Positions 49,527-62,200 of a stretch of 64,000 nt of DNA are shown here, piece by piece. Under the pieces are notes generated by a model. The model worked only from the letters and a program-made list of their open reading frames with translations, was not told where the DNA came from and did not search any database. Origin of the DNA: Trichoplusia ni (lineage: Eukaryota; Arthropoda; Insecta; Lepidoptera; Noctuidae); assembly GCF_003590095.1 (NCBI RefSeq), contig NW_020800330.1:12501-76500 (forward strand). Reading direction: 5' to 3'. Each line of letters begins with the position of its first letter. Position 1 is the stretch's first letter. The position numbers and the translations under genes are program-made.

Positions 49527-52500
49527 TTATTTTTTGCTTTCTCCATTGACAGCTATTCCATTTTCAATAACTGTCTTTTCATCTGATATACTCAATGATG
49601 ATACGGATATTTCATCTTCATCTGAAAAAGAAAAGAAATTGTTTTTACAGTCTCATCCAATTTATATTAATTCACTAAAGACTTAAAATAATATGGAAAC
49701 ACGTAAAGCTTTACAATTTCTTAAATAATTTGAAATGCTCTTCTGTCGCTCATTAAAAAAGAAAAATGTTTTTTAAGGCTAATACATAATTAAAATTATG
49801 GTTCGGTGAGTCTTTGTCCTTTATAAAATAAATCATTTATTTGTTTGAAAATTTATGTTGTAAAAGAAAACTATGATCTTACCTGAGCTAACATCTGATT
49901 GATTTCGTGGGCTTAATCTACAGCCTTTTGATAAATAGCTCTTAAGTTTACCGAGCGATGCCAAGATTAGTCTGAAAAGGTAATAAACATCATTTATTCA
50001 GCATGAAATATTCGCACTTAATTAAACAGTTCTACTTAACTGTAAAGAACATGTAAGAACATTACCTTACATTTTATAATATATCGTTTTACACCATATT
50101 AACATTAAACATTGTTGTGTCTTTAGCAGAGCATAGGTCAAGCATTGCTATTATAATTCATTTTGCGTTTTGTTTTTACGCGCTTGCGCTTACCCTAGGA
50201 ATGGCGGGCTGGGCGAGAGCGGGCGGCTGAGGTACTCGGGATGGAACTGCACGGTCACGTAGTAGGGGTGCGTGTCGACCAGCGCGACCTCCATACGGGT
50301 CTTGGTGTCGTCCTTGCCCACGAAGCGCAGCCCGCCTTTCTCCAGCTGCTCGATGTACTCCGGGTTCACCTCGTATCTGTGCCTGTGACGCTCTTCGATC
50401 ACATCCTTTTTGTACAGTTGTGCTGAAATTAGAAATTATTTTTTAGAATGATGATACTACCCTATATTTTGTAATTTAATAAACAGATCTTTTTTTGTAG
50501 TCATAGTAAAGAAATGATTAATAGCAAGATTGAAGTGCAATTGTAAGAAACCCTTTAAAACACTTAATTAAATAACAGTGAAACATAGCTTGTTAACCTG
50601 AATAGATAACAATGAAGCCCCTTATATTTATTGTTGTAGATTAAATACTATTGAAATAACCTAGTGGATGAACACTTTGCTATAAACAAATGATAATACT
50701 TTAGTGGTCAACATCAACTTGAGGATCTTCTCCTCAAGTTGATGTTGACCACTACTCAGACTTGCTAACAAATGAAATGTATTGAGAATATGCAATAAGC
50801 AAGCTTACTTATAATACTGGGCTCGAGGTAGGTCTTCCTCTTGCCGAGGCGCATGGTCCCGCCGAGGTTGCCGGGGTGGTGCTCGGGCATGTCCACGACG
50901 AGGCGGTGCGCGCAGTGCGGGGCCACCTCCGTGCTGTTGGCGCCCGCCAGCCCCAACACGTTGCGCGCGAACTCGATCACGGACGCCTGCAGCCCCAGGC
51001 AGATGCCCAGCATCGGCTTCTGGGTCTCGCGACACCACTGGCAGGCCTCGATCTTGCCTTCAAAGCCACGTTGACCAAATCCTCCTGGTACTATTACTCC
51101 ACTGTAACGGTACATAATTATAAAGTAAGATTTTGCTTATATCTTCTTTGGCTTGCACTATAAGACACACTACAAAATTCCTTAGTTTCATATTTTCTTA
51201 AATTTGTACTTGTTTTTCAACAGTTAATTTTAAATGGTTCAATCACAGTTAAAGTTAGTAATAAATTAAAAACACATCAAAATATAATTAAAACATGTAA
51301 CACTTACTCGCTCTTACAGAGATTCTGCCAGGCTTTGTGATAGCTGACGGGATCATCTATTTTAGTTTGCCGCTCCAGATTGACTGCTTCAATATAAGTC
51401 AGGTTGAGTTTGGATCCTGTAGCGATGCAGGCATGTTGCAAGGCCTTCGTAACACTTGCATAGCTGTCTTCCAACTTTGTGTATTTCCCAACTAGAGCTA
51501 TATTGACTTCCTTGCGTAGATTGTCCACCTGCTTAGCTAAGTTGTGCCACTTTCGCATAAACCTGTAACCGTAAACAATTTTATCTTAATGTACAGTAAA
51601 CCTATTAGCCTGGTTTCTATTTTTATGTTGGTTTACTTAATGACAGTTCATTTCATGATACCTGATTAGATCGAAATCTAGATATCTCAGACACAAATTT
51701 TAAACGTCGATACGATAATTCAATACATGAAGGTACATCGCAAGAATATTTATAATACACATATTTCTCATTCATGGGAATGTAACGTGATACAAACGTA
51801 TAAAAATCTAGAAGCTTTATTATATCATCTTTAACTCTCGTTTTCACGCCAATTTCGGTGAAAAAGGCGGTTATCGTGAATTTGATCCGTTTTATCTCAT
51901 AACATTCGGATATTTGTGAATGAGGCGGACTCTCATATGCTATCAATAATATTAATTACGTATTAAAACAGTTCGCTGAAAGAGGTCTCGATGGGCAAGG
52001 TACGACTATTGAATTCAATGCGTGCATAGACTGCCGCATGAATCTAAGTAACAAATAATAATGTATTTGCAAATAAAGATTCTTATTCTTATTCTTAATA
52101 TCCTATCACACAAAGGTGATAATTTATCATAAGTACCTAATACTTGAGACATACCTACACTTAAGTAAACCGGCCGTACTTAAGAAGTGTAGGTATGTCT
52201 CAAGTATTAGGTACTAATGATAAATTATCACTGTGGTATTTATTAGATAGCATCCATGAGTACACACAAAAAAGAACGAATAACTGTTACTTCTACAAAA
52301 AGCTCATTAGAAATTATCAGGTCGTAAATAATCTTAACTAACTACTATGAAGCATGTTTCGTTCATAATAAAAACCATAAAAATTAGGTTGAAAAAATGC
52401 AACGGTTACGTCCTTTTTAATGTAATTCGCTGATAATATGCTACGTTATATAAAACCGGATAGCAAAGAAACAAATGTTAGAGGTCAAAGACTTTTAAAA

Positions 52501-55500
52501 TATCTAACCCCGGAAGAATAAAGTTTATAGGCATGATAACTATCGTGAGCAATAAAATTGTTCGATAACAATAACTTTGTAATTAGGTCAAGAAAATTGT
52601 TACTAGAGTTAAGAGCGATATTATTAGTCGTTACGTGTGTTAAGTGTTTAATTGATTATATCAATTCCAAGTAAGGCACTTGTCATCTTTACGTATTATT
52701 TTAAGAATATAGTGCAAATGTATTATACTGATCTTAAAACATGTAGCTAGCGAAATGATATATGATAATATGAGTCAGTTAAAAGTTTTCTGTAATACAC
52801 AGATTTTGAAAAGCAATAGTTAATCTTCATACACAATGTTCATAGCAAGCACAACACATGCGAGATTCAGAGCATTCTTAAAACAAAGGAATTAAGGTTT
52901 GATGTTGCCAAATAATATATCGACAACGAAATGCACTATTTTTAACATACATAAATAGTAAACATCTATAAATATCTGGATCTGGAAACCTTTTGTTACG
53001 TTCGAAAACGATCCTAAAACTCGGGCATTGAGGTCATTGTCTTCAGACTATTGAACTCTAGACATGTTACGCAAAAAAAATAACTTACTTTCCTGGACGT
53101 GGCATGGACATGTTTAGCTGGAGCCTTTCATTTAAATACTGTACGACGCCTTGTGCTTCCATCAGCAGTGGTACGTGGTATACTGAGCTTAAGTCGTGAA
53201 TGCATATTACCTGCAAACGAAAAGAGGTTTGAGTAATTATACCGGTACACCTAGATTGTACGATCTAAGAAGGATTTAAATAAAATCAAAGGTCCTTCAG
53301 TAATAAGTGTAGACACGAAGACATCAGCATTATTGAAGATAATTTGAGTTTCGGTTATTGATGATTAATTTTAACTACCTATCTTGGCAAAAGTCAAGGC
53401 ATGAGGTATATGGAAACGAAAATTTTCAAGTCTCATGTCGAACAAAACAGTATATATTCCAATCGGTTCAGCCATTTCGGAGTTTCGTACATACACACAC
53501 ACGCCAGTTGCTAATATTCTAGTCCAATGTCGATACAAATAAAATTATAGGATTATTGAATGTTATCATGATCAATTTTACTGTTATTTTAAGAGCATCT
53601 AAGAGCTATGATTCTACCCATTCTTAAAGATGTGTCAAACACACAACAGCTAAGACTGACTCTCCGAAAATGAACTTTACTAGGTTGGAATACATGTACC
53701 ATCATCGCCTTTTCCATTATGAATACTAAAAGTGGTAGACTGTACACAATACAGCTCTTCTTGTTTACAAATAAGCCCTTGTTTTACAAGTTGTTGTGTT
53801 TTCTTCACAGGTTAGGTCATCAGGTTCGTGGAATAAAGATGCTCAACATTGTTTACAATAATTTGCGAATTATGCATAAGCGAATAAGATTTTTTGCTGA
53901 AGACATTGTTGTTGAAATATGTAGACACAAAATCATCCCACAATTATACAATTACATTCAGCCAATGCGATTTTATAGGTAAATTAATAGATTATTATTA
54001 TTAAATAAGAAATGTAAGGATAACAGTGTAATAAATATGCTACAGCAAAGACAAAAGATTACAAACTTATTCTCCTATATTATTTTTGAATTGCAGATTT
54101 TTATTATGGCATAAACTGTGTAACAGAAATCAATGCAATTATGTTAGGATTAGTTATTTCTAATGTGTTTAATGTCACTTCACTAGCTCATAAAATACAG
54201 TAGGTACCTACTTTCACGAGCCTGTGTTAACATAGTTTTTGAAATCAAATGACCTGTGCACTTCAGATAACTTATGAAACTTAATTGTTTTGACTTAGCA
54301 ACACAAAGTCATAACAATTTTTTTTTAGCACACTGATGTGATAAGAATTACAATGTTAATTTATTTAAAGAACAATAGAAATGTATGTAATGTACTCCAT
54401 AACTAATACATTAGTTATGCCAGCCATTTTTATTGAGGGATTTTATTGTTATTAAGATTAGGTTTTTAGGTATAGATGACTAGAAATTGTTTGATACACT
54501 ACTACTATATAAAAAAAGAAAAAAGTAACAGGAATCAATTGGAAGTGTCAATAATTAATGCACTTCAATTCCTTTACTTAAACAAGAACCATTAAATGAA
54601 TTAGTTTTGTGGATAACTAGTATTTCTAAAAACCACATGCTAATAGATTATAAATTATCTTAAATATCATCTTACCTGTTCTGGGCTAACATGGCAGAAG
54701 TTAGACAGTTTATTTTTGACAGACTGGTTGATGGGGTGTTCTGACCTACATAATATCAAGTCAGGTGACAGTCCCAGCCCACGGAGCTCTCTGACGGATG
54801 ATTGTGTGGGTTTTGTTTTAGGCTCTCCTGTAGATTTAGGCTATAAAGGTAGTATGATATTAGAATTGTCAGAAGCAAAAATATTTTTTGTACCAGGTAG
54901 TCTTATAAGATTTTGAAATTAGTTTTATTGTTACTATATTACATAAACATAGCACTTGCTTCTTTATCAGTAGCTAATATTACATTTACTTATAAAACAC
55001 CTCGAAAATTAAAACTATTATAATTTAATAAGCGGAAGCCTAAAAGCAAATAACTCACCATAGGAACAAGGGAGACATGTGCACAGCAAAAGTTCTCCTT
55101 CTTGACTCTGAACTGGAACTGTCTGAAGGCTTCAACAAATGACATGCCCTCAATGTCACCTATAGTGCCACCAAGCTCCACAATACACACTCTGGGAGGT
55201 GCCATGTCTGGTGTGACTGGGATGTGGGCCACTCTCTGTACCCATTCTTGTACGGCATCAGTTATGTGTGGGATCACTGGTCAAGATATAATTTCAATCA
55301 GTATGGATTGTGAGAGAAATTGTAGTTCCTAATAATAACATATTAGATTTTTCTTGTTGGTCTTTATATTTTAATATTATTTAAGAAAATTTCCACTCAC
55401 ATGGACTAAATACTGCTAAGAACCTCATGAAAGCAATGTCTGTTGTGACCTCATTTTTTATTTACTATTCAGAATGTATTGTTTGAGGAGGATCATGCTT

Positions 55501-55941
55501 ACCCTGCACTGTCTTGCCCAGATAGTCTCCTCGCCGCTCACGCTCAATTACCTGCTGATATATCTTGCCAGTAGTTATATTATTGTCTCTATGCAGTGTG
55601 ATATCCAAGAAGCGCTCGTAGTTGCCAAGATCAAGGTCAACTTCGCCGCCGTCATCAAGAACGTAAACTTCACCTAGAAAATAAAAATAGACGCATGCAA
55701 ATTGCAACACGCGGACAAAAACCTATTTCAATTAAAGGTTAATACAGAGAATTATCCCCTACTCACCATGTTCGTAAGGAGAGAAAGTGCCAGCGTCGAT
55801 ATTTATGTAAGGATCAATTTTAATAGAAGTCACATCGATGCCACAGCTTTTCAAAATTGTGCCAAATGAACTCGCAATCACACCTTTCCCAACACCACTT
55901 ATAACACCACCGGTAACCAATATATATTTCATGTCCGGCAT
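49527..55941 (-). CDS. Ctps: CTP synthase (glutamine-hydrolysing), complete 10-exon gene
   Basis: Catalyses ATP-dependent amination of UTP to CTP using glutamine, the last step of de novo CTP synthesis; in animals it also assembles into cytoplasmic filaments (cytoophidia). Exons: 55767-55941, 55503-55673, 55059-55276, 54676-54840, 53089-53210, 51308-51562, 50809-51101, 50194-50422, 49883-49971, 49527-49621; 1,812 nt, 603 residues, all phases consistent. The synthetase domain starts MKYILVTGGVISGVGKGVIA (P-loop) and continues IDPYINIDAGTFSPYEHGE. The glutaminase domain shows GVIVPGGFG, the nucleophile C403 in LGICLGLQ, and H527/E529 in VQFHPEYLS. The tail is Ser/Asp/Glu-rich. I chose Met at 55941; Mets at 55953 and 55932 are alternatives. 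Length is normal (human about 591, fly about 627). Confidence 0.96.
50703..50753. repeat. Perfect 23-bp inverted repeat with 5-nt loop
   Basis: AGTGGTCAACATCAACTTGA-GGA, loop TCTTC, then the exact complement. It lies in CTP synthase intron 7, in otherwise AT-rich sequence, and is transcribed with the gene. The arms match base for base; no related copy was noticed in the window. Confidence 0.9.
51563..53088. other. CTP synthase intron 5 with LINE-like tail and long palindrome
   Basis: About 52030-52092 ends GCAAATAAAGATTCTTATTC plus repeats of TTATTC, resembling a non-LTR 3' tail. A long inverted repeat follows directly at 52116-52231. The rest is AT-rich and shows nothing recognisable. Confidence 0.5.
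52116..52231. repeat. Near-perfect long palindrome (about 52-bp arms)
   Basis: The left arm (52116-52167) and right arm (52177-52231) are complementary except for a 3-nt insertion and one mismatch, around a 9-nt spacer AACCGGCCG. It may be a foldback MITE or a recent inverted duplication. No target duplication could be defined. Confidence 0.8.
53211..54675. other. CTP synthase intron 4
   Basis: A 1.47-kb intron. A repeat-like stretch lies at about 53390-53520 (CCAATCGGTTCAGCCATTTC then ACACACACACGCC), resembling the 3' part of a common lepidopteran repeat. No gene was seen. Confidence 0.4.
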
Positions 55942-56576
55942 TTTGATATTCAAATTTTTATATTGCGTATTACGATACTCTTAATACATGCAGTATTTTT
56001 TTTATTATTTTTAAAACGAAAATGTGATATATTTTGAAATGTCAATCACACGTGTTCAGAGAGCAAACGCTGCGCGCCATTTGCATTTAAAGCACAGACT
56101 AGTTTCTCTTTTTATCTTTAGAGGTGTGCTTTCTGTTTTAATAATCGACTATAACTTATTCTTTTTTTACTGTGATACGCGTAATAGTACATAAAACAAA
56201 CGTGGTTTTGGGTTCTGTACCCCTTGCAAGATAACGCTTTCCAGGCAGGCAGGATGTGGGTGATACACCCTACGTTCATTGGATTATAATATAATAAAAA
56301 AAGGGTCATTAACTAACCGCAATTCTATATAGATGATGACAAATTTTCTTATATACATCTTTCAACAAGACAGGTGGGACCCTGAATGAAACAGTATTTA
56401 GTAACCTATTCAGAATTTAGTAAACTGGTTATATGACATGTGGCCACTAATTATATTATCTGTACATTAACTTGCTGTTGTTTATGGCAAGCGTTTGTGT
56501 TTGTGACGTTAGTTTGTGTCGCTTGTGACAAGAAGTCAGAATATTTTGAGTGAATTTATAATTGCTTACTATAACT
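55942..56576. promoter_or_regulatory. Shared head-to-head promoter region of CTP synthase and U1-C
   Basis: The start codons are divergent and 635 bp apart, so both promoters and 5' UTRs must fit here. No TATA box is clear. A CACGTG-like site (TCACACGTGTTC) lies near 56046-56057. The bidirectional role is inferred from position only. Confidence 0.5.
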
Positions 56577-57068
56577 ATGCCTAAGTATTACTGCGATTAT
56601 TGTGACACTTATTTAACGCACGATTCCCCAAGTGTAAGAAAAACACATTGCACTGGCAGAAAACACAAAGATAACGTAAAATTTTACTATCAGAAATGGA
56701 TGGAAGAACAAGCACAACATCTCATAGACGCTACTACAGCAGCATTTAAAGCTGGTAAAATCGCTCAAAATCCATTTAATAAAGGAGCAGCTATTCCTCC
56801 ACCATGGGACCCAAGTGTTATGGGTCCTGGTGGGCCCAGGCCACCTGTACCCGCGCCAGGAGGTCCTCCAGGCATGTTACCACCTCCTTCTATGGGCCCT
56901 GGCGGTCCCATGGCTCCGCCAATGATGATGGGACCTCACGGACCTATGCCGCCTATGATGGGCATGAGACCACCAATGATGGGACCTATAATGGGGCCAA
57001 TGGGTCCCATGGGCCCTATGGGACAGATGCGACCACCCCTAATGAATGGGCCACCTATGAACAAATAG
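56577..57068 (+). CDS. SNRPC: U1 small nuclear ribonucleoprotein C (U1-C)
   Basis: U1-C is a core protein of the U1 snRNP; it stabilises the pairing of U1 RNA with the 5' splice site in the nucleus. The single exon encodes 163 residues, close to the family length. The N-terminus MPKYYCDYCDTYLTHDSPSV holds the Matrin-type C2H2 zinc finger, with C6, C9, H24 and H30, followed by the conserved helix KFYYQKWMEEQAQ. After about residue 70 it is Pro/Gly/Met-rich with MGP and PPMMG repeats. An in-frame TTG upstream (56562) is not the start; the conserved MPKYY begins at the first ATG. An AATAAA at 57531-57536 suggests a 3' UTR of about 460 nt. Confidence 0.97.
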   Translation: MPKYYCDYCDTYLTHDSPSVRKTHCTGRKHKDNVKFYYQKWMEEQAQHLIDATTAAFKAGKIAQNPFNKGAAIPPPWDPSVMGPGGPRPPVPAPGGPPGMLPPPSMGPGGPMAPPMMMGPHGPMPPMMGMRPPMMGPIMGPMGPMGPMGQMRPPLMNGPPMNK

Positions 57069-57714
57069 TATCAACTCAATAGAGACTGGGACTGGAATGA
57101 AGGTCCATAGTTATTTGCCACAAACCATGAACTATAAGTGTGTTTTGAGGTTATAAAATTGTTTACCACAATATCATAATGTCGGTTCACACTTTACAGT
57201 TTTAGTGACAAGTGTAAAAAGTGCTGCTATGTGGTAAATATGAGAATACAAATTGTATTCACTGATAACTCTGTAATAGTAATGAATAGGTATTGAAAGA
57301 ATATACCGTCAACCTTCTGGACTAAACTAAACCTCTTGTCCATTGTCAAAAGTGGATTCCACTTTTTGCATTGTAATTGTCAGTCTAATCAAACAAAATA
57401 GTATGTAATAACTAAAAATTCACTACTTTGACAATTTGCATTCATCTGACTCAAAGTTACATTATAGTAATATAAAAATTGACAGTGATCTGGTTTTGTG
57501 GTAGATTTTTGTAAGATAACTCAAATGTAAAATAAATATTTTTAAGAAATTATTGTATGGTTTTATTTTAATAGATCTTCACTTCTTCAGCAAATAGAAC
57601 AGTCTAAGCAATTTTCCTGGCTATGCTTTTATTACCTAGTTATGACGAGTTTATAAGAAGCTAAGAAACTTAAAGGTGACATTTCGGTATAGTAGTTTGT
57701 GCAAACAAACTTAT
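57069..57714 (+). other. U1-C 3' UTR with poly(A) signal, then spacer
   Basis: No frame of note. AATAAA at 57531-57536, followed by a T-rich stretch, is the probable poly(A) signal of the U1-C transcript. Confidence 0.55.
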
Positions 57715-57951
57715 ATAATATATCCTGGGACAGCTCAAACACGGTTATCTAAGCAGAGCTTGTGTTATGGTAACCAGACAACTGATAAACTTACTTATAT
57801 AGTTTTAAATACATATTATAGATAAATTACACCCAGACACCAGAACAAATGATCATGCTCATCACACAACATTTATCCTGGGCAGGAATTGAACCCACGA
57901 CCTCCGGTATAGCAGTCAGGGTCACTAACCACTAGACCATTCATACCTGCA
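57715..57951 (-). repeat. tRNA-derived SINE, near full length
   Basis: On the minus strand an A-box GGTCTAGTGGTTAGTGACC (about 57920-57938) and a B-box GGGTTCAATTCCTGCC (57881-57896) are followed by a body with GATGAGCATGATCATTTGTT and CTGGTTACCATAACACAAGC, a motif common in lepidopteran SINEs. The body is too long and the pairing too poor for a tRNA gene. Confidence 0.75.
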
Positions 57952-58053
57952 TAAAATAATTAATCATTTCTGACACAAAAGCATTGATATTATTGTTTTA
58001 TTTATTAGATACTATAATTGTCATGCTTACTGCTACAGGGGAATTACAAATAA

Positions 58054-58536
58054 TTATAATTGATCAATCATCTTATTGAATTCTTCAGTAGTACTTGGAA
58101 AGTCTCCAGCTAATACTTCATGATTTATAATTAGTACTATTATAAGATCCAGCATCAGTAGCATGACTGAAAGAAGTGGCAATAAGCTGTTGAATATGTT
58201 TGTGGCTGTTAATAACTTATGATAATGTGAGAATTCCTTAAAAACAGACACAGATAAAAATGCTTGAAGTGTCGTGCATACGACTATGCCATATACTTTC
58301 AGAAATTTTGAAATCTCAAAGTCAAATGCATCCCCTAACATGAATACAGTAATTATGACGTAGGTTGTGAATATTGCAGTGGGCGCGACGAAGCTGTGGA
58401 ATACATCGAAGGCGATCCCGGATCGCTCATTGAAAAGTTCTCCAGTATTTACAATCAGTGTTAGAAGACGTATCCGCACTGAGCAGCGCAAAGTGATAGC
58501 AGTATCCAGCGCCTTGGTAAACAAATGACAGCACAT
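58054..58536 (-). CDS. Hypothetical small multi-pass membrane protein
   Basis: This is a 160-residue open frame that I do not recognise. It has about three to four hydrophobic spans: APTAIFTTYVIITVFML (about 51-69), VYGIVVCTTLQAFLSVSVF (about 81-101), and a long one near LLPLLSVMLLMLDLIIVLII (about 122-145) that could form one span or a hairpin; a weaker one lies near the N-terminus. The N-terminus is Cys-rich (MCCHLFTKAL) and the tail is polar and acidic (STTEEFNKMIDQL). The frame is open upstream of the Met for about 15 codons to a stop, so a missing 5' exon is possible. Codon use is AT-rich, unlike a random shadow frame, and no gene overlaps it. Function unknown; insect-specific membrane proteins of this size are common. 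Confidence 0.55.
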   Translation of the reverse strand: MCCHLFTKALDTAITLRCSVRIRLLTLIVNTGELFNERSGIAFDVFHSFVAPTAIFTTYVIITVFMLGDAFDFEISKFLKVYGIVVCTTLQAFLSVSVFKEFSHYHKLLTATNIFNSLLPLLSVMLLMLDLIIVLIINHEVLAGDFPSTTEEFNKMIDQL

Positions 58537-59290
58537 TGTTTCTTTTTCTGCATCTAAACTGAATTCGTGATCCAGGGTTTATTTTACACATGTTAATTAT
58601 TTACTTGAAATTTATTTAAATTGGTGGTTGGTCCTCTTGACATTGTGACTGATAGGAATGTCAAGAATTGAAAGAGGTACAGTAAAGAAATATGTATAGA
58701 TACTTAAAATTCGTTATTTCACCGCACGGAATCGCGCGTTTATCTTGATACCAATTAGGCATATAGGTAAGTACCCAGTTACATAAAATATAAAATTTTT
58801 TGCGTATGCTACCAAATATAAAAATGCTTTAGCCGTTGGCTCAGGTCTAAGATATACATACCTTCTTGTTGAACATATATAAAGGGAGGAATCAAAAATA
58901 TACACCAAACATAATTCAACACATTTTATTTAAATTTGTATTCCGAATAACTTAAAAACTTTGAAAAAGTTCAAAACACTACTAACATAGTACCTATTAA
59001 TATGTACTCAATAAATACTTACATACTAAGTTTTATAACCAGCTATTGTAGAGTAGAAATTACCAGTTACACAAAACAAAATTGGCCCCTTAGAGCATTG
59101 AAATAAAATAAAAATAATTTGAGCTCGATTTACGTTGTCAAACACTGGTTTTGGAAATGGCTGCCTGCAAAAATGGCACCGTAAGCGAGAAAAGACTAGA
59201 TTAAAGCTTCTATGAATTTCATTGCCTTATTTACAAACTTTGAGATGGGAATTTCATAAGCACCGCGTCAACATTTCAATATCAGCTTTA
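58537..59290. other. Spacer between the membrane protein and the NHS-like gene
   Basis: It holds the probable 3' UTR of the NHS-like gene (minus strand). A TTTATT at 58926-58931 reads AATAAA on the minus strand, giving a candidate poly(A) signal about 360 nt past the stop. Nothing else was recognised. Confidence 0.45.
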
Positions 59291-62200
59291 TCATAATGCA
59301 GTCTCCAATGTAGAAGGCGAAATCTTGCCCCGCTCTGGAGAAGTTTTGGTTCGAGTGTGAACTGATGGGCCAGCCATCGTTGGACTCTTAAACGACGATA
59401 ATTTAGGAGGAGACGATTCGGGACATGTATTGAAAAACTCTGCTCTCTTTGCTTGCATGATTTCTGTTCTTGACGGGCCTTGTGACTTTGTCAGGTCCGC
59501 ATTAAGAGGGAACACACCTTGATCGGACGACTGGGGGAAATTCCTTTCTATTTTTATCGTATTTTCATTAACAGGTATTAAATTTCGGCGGGCTCCAAAA
59601 TGCTGATTTGTGACAATCGGAACCGTCTTAGGAGATAGATTTTCAAGTGAGTTTTCATGTTTCTCACCAGAACTGTTGGAGTTTTCATCTTCATTGTATG
59701 CTTCAGGTATAGGTGTAGACAAAACATCTGATCTCGGACTAGCGAAGCGCCACTGTGACTTAGGTGACAATAAAATCTTAGGAGTGTTTTTGTGCTCCTT
59801 GATGAGAGCTCCTGTTCTTCCCGGCGAGGAAGGCTGATTGTTTAGTTTGATAACTTTCCTGTTTGAATATGTTTTCGGAGAGCCACTTAAATCGAGAATG
59901 TTTATTTGTGATCTGTTAGCAACTTGTGCAGGCAGAGTTTGGGGTTTTTCTTTAGACAGTTTTAATTGTTCAACTGCTGATAGTTTATTTGTTTTGGTTT
60001 GAGGATTTAATGTGTTTAGCTTGACGCTATGTTGCAACAAGAGCTTTTTGAAATCCAGTCGCGATGTTTGAGACATCGGCCCGTGTCTATCGGCGCAAGT
60101 GGTCTCTTGCTTTTGAGCTCCATACATGTGGTTGGGAGAAGGCAGTATATTCTGCTTTTCGGAAGGAGACCAGCTCATTCTATTTCTTGGGTCTCCTAAA
60201 TAGCCAGTTTCAGGATAACGTTGTGTACCTTTACTATATAAAGATGTTTCTGAACTGACTGGAGATAAACTGATGGTGGACAAAGCAGGTGATTCCGATC
60301 GATCAGGAGTGTCTTTAATATTGAGTTTCTTTTTACTCTTGTGTATAACAGCATAGAGCTCTTCATTGGTCATGGTGGATTTGACGGGAGATAACAGTTT
60401 AGTACTGAGATCAACCACATTGTCTTTGTTAGATGGAGTTGAAGATTTGAACGGTCCAGATGTTCTAGGATCTATTGGAGAAATTCTGATAGATTCTTCG
60501 TTTACATTGGTTACATTGCCCCGTGGCCTTTGGTCATAAGTAGGTAGATCGCCGCTTGAAATTTTTCTGCCATACGGTGGTCTCGGAGGCGCGTTGTAAT
60601 CTAAGTTGTTCCTCTTAGGTAGCGTCCAGAATTTGGGTTGCTCTCTTTGTGGTGCATTCACTGTGTTGTCATAGTTAACGATGCCGTGTTTACCTCGCAG
60701 GTGTGCGGTGTGATGTCGATGTAAGGTGGGATTTAAAGCATTAAGATCTACAGTTGGTCCCTTGTCTTGGACTAGACTTGGCGGTATGTTCAAGTAGGGT
60801 TTGTCAGCACTGGAATGTCGATAGTCTGAAAATTTAAGACAAAATAATTAATTTAAATTCTTGTGTAGTATTACTACTGCGGGTTTCTTGTTAAGATATG
60901 ACTTATTAACATATTCCTATAAAACCTGTATTAAAACCTCTAATTAAACATATTTAAAATAAATATAAAAAGTCTAAAAATCTAAATAATCATTCGTCAA
61001 TGCAATTACAAATAAAAAAGGTTGGCTGTTTTAGATTGGTTACATATGGATTTGCCCTGTAATAGTAAGGGACAGTGAAGTGGAGGATTATAGGAGGAGG
61101 AAGGTTATTTATATGCACCTATAGTTTGAGAATCGAAGATATTCGTCACACGATCAAGAGAATCGAAACAATCGAATGTATTTCATAAGGCTATATAAAC
61201 TGCCCACGTCCTGTTGTTAGATTAGTTACCTTTTCGAAAGGAAGAATAGAAAAATTCTTTAGAAAGATATCTGTGCCAATGCTAGAAGGGAAAATTCGAA
61301 ACATTCTTCAGGAACGTATTGTACATTGAAGGATAAGGGATCAGGTAACAAAGATACTTAATTCAAGGACACGGAGACTAATTGGATTCTTTCAAGTGCA
61401 TTAAAAAATAAGAGGTGTTGAGGAATAAAAATAGGCTTACGTTTCCAAACATGCTGATAAAAAGCTATAGATCACAAATCAACGCTAAAGAAACATATAA
61501 AAACATTAAATAAAAAGTATCAAATAGTGCACCAAAACCAAGAAGCCAATAAGGTTAAATAAAACAACACTAGAACGTACTTAAATAATTAAATTATTAC
61601 CTACATAACAATAAATATCGCACATATGAATGAATAGACTTTCGAGTATGCGGTATACTAAGTGCATGGTATTTTATTCTTATTCATTAAAGTTATATTA
61701 AGTTTAGTATTAAATGTTAAGTGTGTTATAACGTGCTTAAGTATTATTTGTTTAGTAAGTTAGTGACCGCCCTCATGCATCATGCTAAATAAGCAACACA
61801 AAACTTTACCTTTCCAGGTGTCGCTAAAGACGGAACATGGGAAGCAACCTCCTTCACTGGGCAAAGCGATGTAAGATGAGTGCAAAGTACTGTACACCTA
61901 GTTTTAATCTTCGAACATTGTTAAGTATTGCAACAGTTTCAATATTTCTGTTCATAATCCACATATTAGTCATGTTATGTGCTCAGATTTAGTTTTGTTC
62001 AATTGTTATTGCCCATAAGTGAAGTGAGAAAGTGGACTCAGCAGAAGTTATTATTTACAACATTTGATATTGTAGTTTTTTTTACAAGTTATTTTTTTTT
62101 GTTTACTGAGAAGCAGGTGTTAATAGAATAAAAATTATCATTGCATTCATTTCAAGATATCATGATTTAAGGTTTTATTAAGAAATAGTAAAGCAATATT

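Noticed and set aside
56562..56576. Upstream TTG start for U1-C
   Set aside because: The family begins with the conserved MPKYYC, which is the first ATG at 56577.
57881..57938. tRNA gene on the minus strand
   Set aside because: The promoter boxes belong to a SINE with a recognisable lepidopteran body; there is no proper cloverleaf or 3' acceptor stem.
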